Shown piece after piece: positions 44,261 through 55,435 of a stretch of 64,000 bases of DNA. Every line of letters starts with the position of its first letter. Positions within the stretch are counted from its first letter, which is position 1. This stretch comes from Macrostomum hystrix (Eukaryota; Platyhelminthes; Macrostomidae): contig CATNEN010000033.1 in assembly GCA_950097015.1 (NCBI GenBank), forward strand, positions 4,261,501-4,325,500, in the 5' to 3' direction. The notes beneath the pieces are model-generated. The model saw only the letters and a list, made by a program, of their open reading frames with translations, was not told the origin of the DNA and did not search any database. The position numbers were made by a program, and so were the translations under genes.

Positions 44261-44291
44261 CTGAAGATGCACGAAACGTGCGAAACGCGTC
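44261..44291 (+). ncRNA. hammerhead-ribozyme-like motif
   Basis: CTGAAGA (44261-44267) is followed by a 5-bp stem GCACG/CGTGC with an AAA loop (44269-44281), then GAAA (44282-44285) and CGCGTC (44286-44291). This is the order of a type I hammerhead core with a minimal stem III, known from Penelope-like retroelement ends. One extra base (T at 44268) sits between the core and stem II, and stem I around it is weak, so activity is uncertain. No Penelope ORF lies nearby. Confidence 0.4.
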
Positions 44292-44829
44292 GTTAAACGT
44301 TAAATGTTGATTCTCGCCTTTTTATTCATATAACTATTTAAGTTTTACGGAAATCGCAAGATGTGCATGTCCATACATATATACAGTATATTTTAGTGCT
44401 TCGGCTTTGCAGGACAGAAAAGCTTTCTGATAAAAGCTAAATTTAGCGATGAATTCATCTTTTTTTCTTTGTTTGAAATCTTTCATCTTTCTTTGAAAGA
44501 AGGAATATCGGCGAAAAATCCGTGGGATTTTCACGGAAAACCGTGGATTTTTTGCGCGAAAAACGGAAAAACTGGAATTCACTAGAAAAGAACAGCCCGA
44601 TATGTATCGAATTCTGCTCCATGGAGCAAAATAATAGGCTATTAAATCCACTGTTCTAACACTATTATAAAAGTACTCCAACTACAGTGCATACAACAAG
44701 AAAACTTACCAGTGCGAAATATGCAGCAAGTGACGTTTTTTAATGTACTCTAGTCTTACTATTTAGTCTACATTGCGATTATGTAAATGCAAAAAAAGTT
44801 AACGAAACTATTAAGCTTGTAAACGTAAA
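44292..44829. other. spacer before the TRAF-like pseudogene
   Basis: AT-rich; 44510-44570 holds repeated CCGTGGATTTT and TTTTCACGGAAAA motifs resembling the CCGCGGATTT sites upstream of the intact TRAF-like gene. Confidence 0.35.
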
Positions 44830-45540
44830 ATGACAGAAGGCACTCTGCCCAGAAAAGTTTCGACAGCACTTCCGGTTGACAAAAATCTCCCGAATCTAAG
44901 GTGCGAAAGCCAAATTGGTGAGCAGGAGCACATCTTATTCAATTGCTTTCAGCTGTCATGAAGCCTGCGCATCTGCCAAGAGTGCAACGAGCTGCTCGAA
45001 GACAATGCCAATGCCAATGGCGACACCAATTGCAGCACCTGGACCACACCTGCGAGTTTGAGGAAATCAATTGTATTTTGTGCCAAAAAGACGAGACAAA
45101 AAGCCAAATGGCCAGCCACAAATGTCTTTTGTCCGATGACTGCTGTAGTGGTTTCAGGGTCCGATGTCCGCATTGCAGCGCAACAGGCGACATCAATCAC
45201 ATAGAATTCCTGGCTCACCTGGAATTCTGTCCAGAGAGACCACAGGACTGCCATTTTGCGCGAATTGGATGCGCAAATGAAGGCTGGGCCGAGCGCTTTG
45301 GATGCTCATTTCCGAGACGATTCACTAGCACACCTGGCATTGGTGCTCCAGCATTCTGAGGAACTAAAAAGTCGATTGGAAAATGCAGAGGACGAAAACA
45401 GAAAGTTGCGTGAGCAGGTAGCCATGCACTCTCAATAAGCGCGTCATGACCTTGGAAAAAGAGCGAGAAATCGAGAACTCTACTAATTTACCTGACGACC
45501 CGAAAATTGCTGAGCCACCACTGCCAGTTAAAAATTCAGT
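44830..45540 (+). pseudogene. frameshifted second copy of the TRAF-like zinc-finger gene
   Basis: An ATG at 44830 opens a short frame with NLPNLRCES. The RING-like part (LSCHEAC, then RICQECNELLE) is split between frames. The zinc-finger region is readable at 45040-45290 (HTCEFEEINCILCQKDETK, then FRVRCPHCSATGDINHIEFL and CPERPQDCHFARIGC), matching the order in the intact gene at 40501. A coiled-coil segment (EELKSRLENAEDENRKLREQ) follows in another frame near 45355. At least two frame changes and a loss between RING and fingers are visible, and no ankyrin-like part was found. I read it as a pseudogene; unrecognised introns are an alternative. Confidence 0.6.
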
Positions 45541-48431
45541 CGGCTCAGGACTTTAGAGTTCAGAAAAATAATGAAAGAACTGTTATGCATTCATTAATTG
45601 AATGCCTGACAATAGATCCTACAGCTGTAAAATACATATTTGACTTCTTTTTACTACCGTAGCTTTTATTCCAGTGCAGATTTTCTTTAAAAAATGACAG
45701 CAGAAGCCTTAATTTTTCTACTCTTGCCTAGATTATGTTTCGTATCGTGTTTCTGTACTCAAGAAATGTGTTTTTTTTGTATTAAAGCCAGTTATTCCAG
45801 TCTTGGAAACTGTTAATTGGATCCTAACTTTTCTAGTTTCTAGATTTCGAAATTCACACCTAACAGCTAAATAAAAAAACGAAAAACTCTCCGTTACGGA
45901 ACTCTCAGAGATTGCGCAGATCTTGCAGTGCACTCGTTTAGTGCATGCTCTGATTTCAGCTCTATTTCAGCTCTGATTAAACAATTTGCTCAAGTTTTTC
46001 GAAAAACTTAGATTTTTTTAATTTCGACGAAAGACTTACTCGCACTATTTTTTATTAACCTAATCCAATAGAACATACGCTGTATCAACAGTAGAACTAC
46101 CAGGGGGGAATAATGATCCCCCGCCTGACAGTTTTTGTGTTGCACCCGAACGGAGCAACTCAAGCACACGAAACACAAGAACGTAGGCCAATTTTTTGTT
46201 GTGCATCTTCTAATTAAAACAAGAATCAAGCCACCAGCTCTTCAGACCGTCGAGATATTCAATGGTTCTGAACTTCTGGTCGAAGGGTGGATTTTTTCCC
46301 ATTGTAAGCGCTAATGTATTTCGATGATAAACCCCTATGCACGAATTGTCTCTGCGCCTCAGTGCGCTCTTGCCGGGCCTTCAAAATTTTATCAGCAATA
46401 TCACCAGAATGTGCAGCCTGCATCATTTTTGTCTTCGGTGGTCACCTACATTTATCTAGACGGACTGCTGGACCTTCAAGGGCTACAAAAGGTGGAATAT
46501 ATTATTATATGGACACCCTGACGCGAATTTCTCCGATTTCACTGACCCTTAATTAGGCGCAGCTCAACCACTGGACACCATCTCCAGTATGTCAATGTCA
46601 ACCAATTAGTCACCACACAACGCTGTCAGCATTCAGGAGTTACCAAAAGCATTTTTAGGGGAAATCCCCTCTTTGGTATATTTATATGGTCTAAATATTT
46701 GAGCTATAATTTTCATTCAAACGAAATGGTACTGGCACTAGCAGTAGCGCTCTTTTTGAGATAGTAAAGTCGAGATAAAAATTGAGCTACCAGTGAATGT
46801 TTCGGAATAGCAGCAAATTTTATCGTTGCAAGTATCTTAGCTCTTAATTTAGTTCACCCATGTTACACTCCGTAAAGGAGGAAACTACATACACACGCAA
46901 TGGTGTTAATCGGGGAAACTACACATGTATAGATGTAGCGCTGTCATGCAATGCATATAAAATCTGTTGGATAAAACAAACATGTTTTTAATAAAGTTTG
47001 TAGGCATTTAAACATGTCATTATTTTCCTTATAACTGAAACTAAGCTATTGAAGTCGAAGTTAAGGAAATAAAAACGCATTTTCTGACAAATGTGAAATT
47101 GAATTTAAGCAGGCCTGGTGTAAGATTCCGTGATGTAAAAGTAATTAAATAAACAAAGTCAATTTACGACCAATTACAATGCCTTTCACTTTCAACCTTT
47201 CAGTGTATGCAGAAAAAGCTCTGTGCTCGAAAATACAAACGAAAATCGCTATAATGTGTAACGCACCATTAAATTATAATGCTAAGTGTGTGGCTGTGGG
47301 CTCGTGAACTCGTTGCATTAGAGAGAATAGAGAAATAAGGGACTGGAGACTATAGCTTATAACCTATAAATATAGGCCTATTAGGCCCTATCCATTAATA
47401 AATAAATGATTAATTAATTATGAATTAGGGGCCTAGTAAAAATTGTATGTCAATAGTTCTCAAATCGGTTAAATATAATTCTGCAATCATATGGTATCTA
47501 ACAAGCCACAAATAATATGTAATCTTTTTGAACTTATAAGCAAACAGCTGCTATCTGTTACAGCTGTTAGCAGTTAGCTGTTAACTACTTTCTAAGCCAT
47601 AACATAGGCATGTGCCATAACATAACAGTTAGCCTAGGGCTAACTCGATAACACATAGGCCCCCCTAGTCCTAGCCTAGGACTCCTTAGATCTAACAATT
47701 TTGTTCTTAATATATGATGTAGCGCTTCTAAACTGTGTAAACATTATTCATGGCATCATCACAGTGATTTTTTATAAATGTAGCTATTTAATGTAGCTAT
47801 AGGGCCTATTATAAGGGCATAAGGCATAACTACTAACTAGCCTACTTGCCTTCTGATCTATGGACATTATAGGTAGCTGGCTAGCTAAGTGTACTTAACT
47901 TTGTAAGTTACAATACTTACAAACGGCTCTCTATTTATCTATTGCAGGCCCTATCTTGGCTTTAAGTTTGTAAAACCAGTACAAAAGTATAATAGCTAAT
48001 ATGGAAGGTTTAAGCTGTATTTTGCAACACTGTTTTAACAAGTATAGGCCTAGTTCTATGGCCTATGGAGGCTGGAGCAAGCTTTAGCCTTAAGCCACCT
48101 TGTATTTTTCTAACTTCTAGATAGGCCACATTATGAAAAAAAAATTGTTGATGGTAGGCCTAGCCAGTAGGTGGTGAGTGCTTATATTTATAATGCTCTA
48201 TGTTTCTATTATATATATTATATTTACATAAGTAAGCCTGGCTAGCTGAGTACTCTGAAATAAAAGTTAAAAATACACATTGCCTATATAAATTTTATTC
48301 CTCAAACAAGTAAGATTTCTATAAATAAATATGTGACATATTGCATTAAAGAAAAAATGTAATAATCCCTGGTATCTTAAGTATAACAAATTATAAGCTA
48401 GCTGTAACCCATAGTCCATATCATGTAGTGC
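45541..48431. other. AT-rich DNA without a recognisable gene
   Basis: Only short frames occur. A mildly coding-like patch at 46310-46555 was not identified. Many TAGGCCTA-type words at 47340-48200 suggest decayed dispersed repeats. Confidence 0.45.
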
Positions 48432-48439
48432 ATGCCGGA

Positions 48440-48720
48440 CATACATGCGCAACACCCGGCCGACCCGGCCGAACCGGCCGGGTGAAACAAGGGCCAAGCA
48501 AGGTAAGTCGCAAAAACCAATAGACCAAGCGCAAAAAAATCAAAGGGGGGACCAAGGGACAAAAAAGGAAGGCGTGAAGAAAAGGAAAAAGGGGAGAGAA
48601 AAAGAGAGCAAATGAGAGCAAACTAAGTCATAAATAGAGCAATGAAATGAACTAAGTCGCAAATGAGAGCAAAAACTAAGTCGCACGGCCGGCTAAGATT
48701 TGGGAGGTTGCGCATGTATG
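48440..48720 (-). mobile_element. hAT-type MITE, copy B
   Basis: 281 bp with perfect 14-bp inverted ends CATACATGCGCAAC and a perfect 8-bp target duplication ATGCCGGA (48432-48439 and 48721-48728). It is the reverse complement of copy A at 14710-14971 over its full length, with small differences. The interior has short AACTAAGTC and GAGAGCAAA repeats and no coding. Confidence 0.92.
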
Positions 48721-48728
48721 ATGCCGGA

Positions 48729-49201
48729 ATTTTCTAGCATGTATTTGTTTTCAGCTGGTGAGCATGGCGTGCATTGGTATATATTTTAAGGGTTAGCATA
48801 CACTTTGGTGTATAAGGCGTGCATGGCAATGGTGTACTACACTGTTGTGATGCTGACAACATAGCACTTTAGAAATTGACTCAATCAGTGACAATCTTAC
48901 CTTAGACATAGCCCAGCATTGTATGCTTCAATCTTGAGTATATCTGGTGAAGTCTCTGAAGACAGCAAAGCTAGCCCAGTAGTGCCATACACAGACATGC
49001 ATTATAAAATATTATTTACTGATATTTTCTTCACAGTAGCAGCAATTCAAAAAAATGTGTAATAAATGTGTAAATTTTAATATCAAGCAATTAATTTTTT
49101 TTTATATTTTAAAAATTAAAAGAAATCTTAAGTTGTGTCCAATATATTCAGACAAAAATTTCACATCTCAGGTAGTTGTCCCATAATCCCATGTGTTGCA
49201 G
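48729..49201. other. upstream region of INTS11
   Basis: AT-rich; ends with GTGTTGCAG at 49193-49201, a 3' splice-site-like sequence 14 bases before the start codon. No upstream exon was recognised. Confidence 0.45.
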
Positions 49202-49215
49202 CCAGCCCTGTGACC

Positions 49216-52200
49216 ATGACCAGCATCACTGTTGTCCCGCTGGGCGCAGGACAGGATGTTGGGCGCAGCTGCATCCTGGTTAGCCTGGCCGGCCGCCGCA
49301 TCATGTTCGACTGCGGCATGCACGCCGGCTTCCAAGATGATCGCCGGTTTCCAGACTTCACCTACATCACCAAGCAGGGCAGCCCCAATGAATATCTGGA
49401 CGCTGTGATTGTGTCTCATTTCCACCTGGACCACTGCGGCGCTCTGCCCTACTTCACCGAGATGGTCGGCTATGACGGCCCGGTCTACATGACCTACCCA
49501 ACCAAGGCTATCTGCCCCATCCTGCTGGAGGACTACCGCAAAGTCACGATGGAACGAAAAGTTAGCGGGGAACAGATCAACTTCTTCACTAGCGATATGA
49601 TTAATAAGTGCATGGCTAAGGTGAGCGTTTGCTGGCTACTGTTTTTTAATTTAATTTTGGCAGTTTAGGCTTATCTATGCTTTAACGAATAGTTTTCAAA
49701 GAATCCCAATGTACAACACCGAGCAATTATGATAATTATTATTCGTTAAAAGTATCAATTACTAATCAAAAATTGCAGGACCAATTGTGGGCCATGGCAC
49801 ATCATTTGGTGACACTAGGCCCGCAGCCAGTGAGGGGGCAATTCTGCCCATTTCGCTGACTCCTAAGCACACGCATACAAATATTGTACGCAGACGCGCT
49901 CACACAGGTATGTACATCTGCCCTGACTTTCTCATCGTCAGGCAGTGTACACTCTCACTGTGCCTTGGAGGTTGGCTCTCAAGAGCGTAAATAGCACGAC
50001 AAGCCCCCCAAGCCCTCTCTCCGCGGCGGCTGCACCCCAAATGAATGTGGCCTTGCCGCGGAATCGAACTCGGCGGAGTTCACATTGGAGGAGTTGTTGC
50101 TGAAGCTGTGAAATAGTTACGACTCACAAGTCCAACATTGTTGCATTGCCTTACAAACGCTTGCCAATTTTAATCTCACTGCCACCAGGTGCGGCCAGTC
50201 AGCCTACACGAAGAGGTGCACGTGGACTCGGAGCTTGTCATTAAGCCCTACTATGCCGGTCACGTGCTCGGCGCCGCCATGTTCCTAGTCCGAGTTGGCG
50301 ACCAGCAGTCTGTGCTGTACACGGGTGACTACAACATGACTCCTGACAGGCACCTTGGCCCCGCCTGGGTTGACCGCTGCCGGCCCAGCCTGCTAATTAC
50401 TGAGTCCACCTACGCAACAACTGTTCGAGATTCTAAACGGTCCAGGGAGCGCGACTTCTGCGAGAAGGTGCAACGCTGCGTTGAGCGAGGCGGCAAAGTG
50501 CTCATACCTGTGTTTGCGCTGGGCCGAGCTCAGGAACTCTGCATCCTGCTCGAGACCTATTGGGAGCGCATGAATCTCAAGGTCAGGCTTGGCTTGTGTA
50601 CAGGCTTTTTAATGATAATACTTGGTAATGGTTTAGACCTGTGAAGGATTCATTCGGTTGTGAAAGAAGGATCGGGTTGTGAAGGAAGGATTTGGCTGTG
50701 AAGGAATCATTGGATTGTGAAAGGATTGAACTGTGAAGGAATCATTGGGTTGTGAAGGAAGGATTGAACCGTGAAGGAATCATTGGGTTGTGAAATAAGG
50801 ATTGAACTATGAAGGAATCATTGGGTTGTGAAGCAAGGATCGGGTTGTGAAGGAAAAATCGAGCTGTAATAGTGGGATTGTCACAAATTGGATTGTGAAA
50901 ATTGGGATTTGGGAAGGATTAGGCGATTATTGATTCAAGGACATGGATTTTGAGTTGTTGCATAGCATTTTCTCCATTTTCCCAGCTTATTCAGTCGGAT
51001 ATACAACTTTACATTGAATAGAATATTTTTATGTTGCAATGTTCCAATTGAAAGTGTGGGATCTTCCTTTGGCTTCATACCTTTATGAAGGAATTCATCA
51101 TGAGACACAGCTCAATGGCTGTTTGTCTGTCTGCTTTTGTTTTTCGATGATAATATAAAAAGGCGCTTGATTTGATTTGTTTCATCAGAGACTGCGCATC
51201 AGCCTTAAAAAAAATTCATTAATCCAAGCTTGCAGTGCAGCTTTACGCATCAGTTCCACTTGCCAATCAATAGTTTGTAATGTAAGGCACTGCCACGTTT
51301 AAAATAAAGCCATTATCGATTTGGCACATAAAATTTACTCAAAAATGCACCCATTAGAATTTTTGCTCGCTTCTAATGATAAACCCGAATGCCATGTTTT
51401 TGTTTCTAGTCCCTGAATAACATTCTGGTTTGGGTTCTATATCTAGAGTGCCATTCTGGTTTAAGTTCTATATCTAGAGTGCCATTCTGGTTTGGGTTCT
51501 ATATCTAGAATATCATTCTGGTTTGGGTTCTATATCTAGAGTACCATTCTGGTTTGGATTCTATATCTAGAATATCATTCTGGTTTGGGTTCTATATCTA
51601 GAATATCATTCTGGTTTGGGTTCTATATCTAGAATATCATTCTGGTTTGGGTTCTATATCTAGAATATCATTCTGGTTTGGGTTCTATATCTAGAGTACC
51701 ATTCTGGTTTGGATTCTATATCTAGAATATCATTCTGGTTTGGGTTCTATATCTAGAGTACCATTCTGGTTTGGGTTCTATATCTAGAATATCATTCTGG
51801 TTTGGGTTCTATATCTAGAGTACCATTCTGGTTTGGATTCTATATCTAGAATATCATTCTGGTTTGGGTTCTATATCTAGAGTACCATTCTGGTTTGGGT
51901 TCTATATCTAGAGTACCATTCTGGTTTGGGTTCTACTTCGGGTGTGTCATAAGTAATGTCACTGAGGGTAAAACAGACCAACTAACAATCGCAGATGAAC
52001 GAAACTGTATCAATCAACAACATAGTGTCCCCAATAACAATCACCCTCTGGCAGTGCTCGTACAGCTTCTCTACCTCAGCCTGCAGGTGTTTTTCCTCCA
52101 GCTGTCGGAACCAGTGCAACGCGGCTTCTTTGACCTCATCATGGTTTGCGAAACTTCTCTGGGAAAAGTCTGCCTTCAGCCATTTAAAGAGAAACCTGTC

Positions 52201-55091
52201 GCGCAAGTTGAAGTCTGGGCTGTAGGGACTCTGCCAGAGCAGATTTACTCGCCGTCCAGCCAGAAAAATCCGAAACAGCCTGACAGGTGTGGGGCCGTGC
52301 GTTGTCCATCTGCCACAGAACTTCGTTCAGGTGAATCGGGTTTGACCGGAGCGTGCGCCAGAGGTTCCCAGTGTGTCGGACAAAGTCGATGAAGTACTGG
52401 CCATCGACCTTGGTGTTTGGCGGAGTTGTACAGATGGAGACTCGTTTGTTTGGCGTGAATGCCACCAGCAGCATGGTCTTCTTGTCTGAGATGGACCTCC
52501 TGGTCACAGTCAGCCTGGAGTCCCCAGCTCCCAGCCAGCAGCGATTGTCTGCCTTGCTGCTTTTGCCATCCAGGTGGAGCCAGGTCTCATCCTCAACAAC
52601 CAGGCAGTTTAGGATGTCATCCAAGCCCCGGCTGCTGAACACCTTGCGGATCTGATTGGCGCAGTTCACACGGGCCTGACGTTGGTCCGCAGTGAGGTCA
52701 TGGGGCACCCAGACCGAGCAGACGTTTCGGAGATGGAGATCCTCTGTCAAGATGCGATGGACTGTCTTGAAATCAATCTCCAAGCAGTCCGCTAGCTCCC
52801 TGACAGACTGCCGCGGGTCTTCCTTGACCAGGTCGCTGATGACTTCGATGTTCTCTATTGTCCTGGTTGAACATGGTCGTCCAGATCTGGCGGCATCTCC
52901 CAATTCGAACCCAGGATCAGTAAAGTTCTGAAACCACCTGTAAATTGTCCTGCGAGTTGGGCAGTTGTCTGGCAGTGTGTTCCGGAGATCCTCCTCTACT
53001 TCAAGTGCAGATTTTCCAAGCTTGAAGCGAATGAAAGCGTAGAACTGGATGTGCGTCTTGTCATGATTCATGTTGAGTTTTGCTCGTTGCAAAAAGAAGA
53101 TTTCATCGCGTTGCGCTTGCTAAATCTGATTAATAAATTCTTGCGACAGTTTTGGCCATAGACATTAAAATTGCTGCTCAGGTGTGGTGGCAACTTCTCA
53201 ATAAATGTACTTTCAGAATATAATATAATATATAATATATACGAGCTATTTGGATGATTATTGCTTTGGGTTCCCGCACAACAACCACAGTGACATTACT
53301 TATGACACACCCGTAGTATATCTAGAGTACCATTCTGGTTTGGGTTCTATATATTGAATAGCATTATGTTTTAATTTCACGTATTTCGTACTCGTGCTCA
53401 GACTCCATCCACATCTGCATCCGCACAGGTTCCCATCTACTTCTCCACTGGCCTGGCGGAGCGGGCCAATCACTATTATAAGCTGTTCATCGCCTGGACT
53501 AACGAGAAGATCAAGCAGACCTTTGTCGATCGGAACATGTTCGATTACAAGCACATCCGGCCGCTGCGAGACAAGGGCGTCATCGACAATCCCGGAGCCA
53601 TGGTGGTGTTCGCCACGCCGGGCATGCTGCACGCTGGACAGTCGCTGCAGATCTTCAAGAAGTGGGCGCCTGACGAGCGCAACATGGTGGTTATTCCCGG
53701 CTACTGCGTGGCTGGCACAGTCGGCTACAAGATCATCAACGGGGCCAAGAAGGTGGAGCTAGGCAAGCAGTCGCTGGATGTGCGCATGGCTGTTGAGTAC
53801 TTGTCATTTAGTGCGCACGCGGACGCCAGGTAAATGTGTTTCTAATTTATAATGTGCGTCACTTTCTACTATAATATTAAAGATGCATATTGATCAATTA
53901 CAGCTCGCTTTCATATTGTGTGATTGTCCAGTGCAGGTTCAAGATCCAAAATATTTAGTTTATACTGTGTGCTCTAGGTACCAATCCTTTTCGCGCTCGT
54001 GGCTTGATCTCGACTTATCCCTACCTGAACCTACAGGGGCATCATGCAGCTGGTGCGCATGTGCCAGCCCCGGGCGGTCATGCTAGTCCACGGCGAGAGC
54101 GCCAAGATGGACTTCCTGCGTCAGCGCATTCAGCAGGAGCTGCAGTTACCCGTGCTGAAGCCAGCCAACGGGGAGTCAGTTGCCATAGAAACCGAGCAGT
54201 CCATGCTGGTTGAGGCTCCGGCCAGCCTGCTGCGCAGGAAGGACTGGTCCGAGCCAGCCCGCCTCCGGGCGGGTCTTCTGCTCCCGGCTGCTCCTGCCGC
54301 TGAAGGCTCCGCAGCTAAGCGACCGCGATTGTTGGCCCGCGAGGCCGCATTAAAAGAGGCCGGCCTTGTTGAGCACAGTCTCAGGTTCACCACCAGTTTG
54401 AGTCTGTGGTCGCCGCACTCCCAGCTGCCCGAGTTGGTCAATAAGGTAAGGTTGGTTTAGGGGGGTCGGTGGCGGGGTGGTTAACGCTTTTGCATCTTGC
54501 GCCAAGGTCCCTAAGCTCGATTCCGCCATTAATTCGAGCTCTTGAGGGCCAACCTCCACGATGAGAAAGTCAGGTCAGATGTACACACCTGTGTGAGCAT
54601 ATGCCTGTGTACAGTATCTGTGTGCGTGTGTGCTCATGAGTCAACGAAATGGACTAAATTGCCTCCTCGCTGTCTGCGCGTCTAGTGTCACCAAATGATG
54701 TGCCATTGGCTGCAGCCCTGCTGCAATTATTATTATTATTATAAGGTAGGTTCATTGCATCCCCTCAGCCCCATTCCACTCTTTAGTCTATCCCATGCTA
54801 ATTTCCGCAAATAGAATTGGCCTCAAGCTGTCCTTCGAACTGCTTTTCTCGCAGGTGCACGCGGTGTGTGCCAAGGCGGTGGGCGACCGGCTGGCCCAGC
54901 TGCAGGACGGCAGCACCATCAGCGTGCTGCAGGACCGCGTCACCGTGCTGGTCAAGCCGCTGCAACCGACCGGCCGGCAGCAGAGAGACAACTTCCAGCT
55001 GCTGGTGTCCTACTCGTTCGAAAATGAGGATCTAGGCTCAAGACTGTTCTCACTGCTCAAACAGGAGGCCAAGATTGTGCAGAGTCTCTGA
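49216..55091 (+). CDS. INTS11: Integrator complex subunit 11 (RNA endonuclease)
   Basis: Five exons: 49216-49620, 50189-50581, 53429-53829, 54037-54445 and 54855-55091. Every junction keeps frame and has GT-AG ends; total 614 residues (human 600). Metallo-beta-lactamase motifs are present: [19 protein letters not shown] (the HxHxDH zinc site), [11 protein letters not shown] and [14 protein letters not shown]. The beta-CASP part has [44 protein letters not shown] and the junction-spanning [14 protein letters not shown]. The C-terminal region binds INTS9 in homologues. Family role: the catalytic endonuclease of Integrator, cleaving snRNA precursors and nascent RNA at paused polymerase II. The close relative CPSF3 is less similar. 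Introns hold SINEs (1 and 4) and two minisatellites plus a mariner element (2). Confidence 0.96.
49778..50090 (-). mobile_element. SINE, copy 2, in INTS11 intron 1
   Basis: Read on the minus strand it has the B-box-like GAGTTCGATTCCGCGG, then the family body (GTACACTGCCTGACGATGAG, ACCTGTGTGAGCG, GTCAGCGAAATGGGCAG) and ends CCTGCAATTTTT. The 5' boundary is approximate. Confidence 0.78.
50640..50905. repeat. about 19/38-bp repeat in INTS11 intron 2
   Basis: Degenerate copies of GTGAAGGAATCATTGGGTT and GTGAAGGAAGGATTGAAC alternate, a dimer of roughly 38 bp repeated about seven times. Confidence 0.8.
51410..51933. repeat. 31-bp minisatellite in INTS11 intron 2, left part
   Basis: About seventeen copies of ATTCTGGTTTGGGTTCTATA plus TCTAGAGTACC or TCTAGAATATC. 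The last copy is interrupted by a mariner element; the array resumes at 53319-53352. Confidence 0.95.
51936..53316 (-). mobile_element. mariner element inside the INTS11 minisatellite
   Basis: 1381 bp, flanked by TA on both sides (51934-51935 and 53317-53318). Removing the element and one TA restores the 31-bp repeat unit. The ends are 29-bp inverted repeats with one mismatch, starting CTWCGGGTGTGTCATAAG. It carries one transposase gene on the minus strand, antisense to INTS11. Confidence 0.96.
51982..53092 (-). pseudogene. mariner transposase with one frameshift
   Basis: The frame starts at 53092 and runs about 290 codons. An N-terminal helix-turn-helix pair ([17 protein letters not shown], then [18 protein letters not shown]) is followed by the linker and catalytic core [11 protein letters not shown] (first Asp) and [12 protein letters not shown] (second Asp). 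Near 52255-52290 the frame changes; the third acid (YSPDFN) and the C-terminal [16 protein letters not shown] lie in another frame ending at 51982. Apart from this it is nearly full length (about 340 codons), suggesting a fairly recent insertion. Confidence 0.92.
53319..53352. repeat. 31-bp minisatellite, right remnant
   Basis: A single unit and partial unit of the 51410-51933 array, continuing the phase of the repeat directly after the mariner target duplication. Confidence 0.9.
54460..54742 (+). mobile_element. SINE, copy 3, in INTS11 intron 4
   Basis: tRNA-like head (GTCGGTGGCGGGGTGGTTAA, then AAGCTCGATTCCGCC), family body lacking an internal stretch seen in copies 1 and 2, and an ATT-repeat tail. 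Flanks AAGGTTGGTTTA (54448-54459) and AAGGTAGGTTCA (54743-54754) match at 10 of 12 positions. The insertion lies only a few bases beyond the exon 4 donor. Confidence 0.86.
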
Positions 55092-55430
55092 CACCGTCTT
55101 TTATTTTCTCGGTTCTCTACTCATAGTAGGCAGTTCGGAGTTTGCAGTTCGTTCAAATTTATCCTTCGATTTTCGTATGTGCATTTCCTTCTGCTTTTTG
55201 TGCTTGTAAATGTCATCATTCTAGTTTAAATACATCCGGTTTAAATCTACCTACTGATAACTCCTTTGTCGCCCCCTTCTAAAACAGTGTTGAAACCCTG
55301 TTTTCTTGCTTTCTTATACTCTTGAAAGTTTAGTCATACACGTATAGGTTTCCTTATTATACATGTTTGTATATATTTATTGGGTATTGTCAATGTGTCC
55401 CTCCTCCTTTCCTCCGAAAACATTTTCCCT
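55092..55430. other. INTS11 3' flank
   Basis: Non-coding, T-rich; leads into the 17-bp array. It probably includes the 3' UTR. Confidence 0.4.
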
Positions 55431-55435
55431 CATCT

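Noticed and set aside
46314-46556. Possible coding fragment near 46.4 kb
   Set aside because: Two overlapping short frames look weakly protein-like, but neither matches a family I can name.
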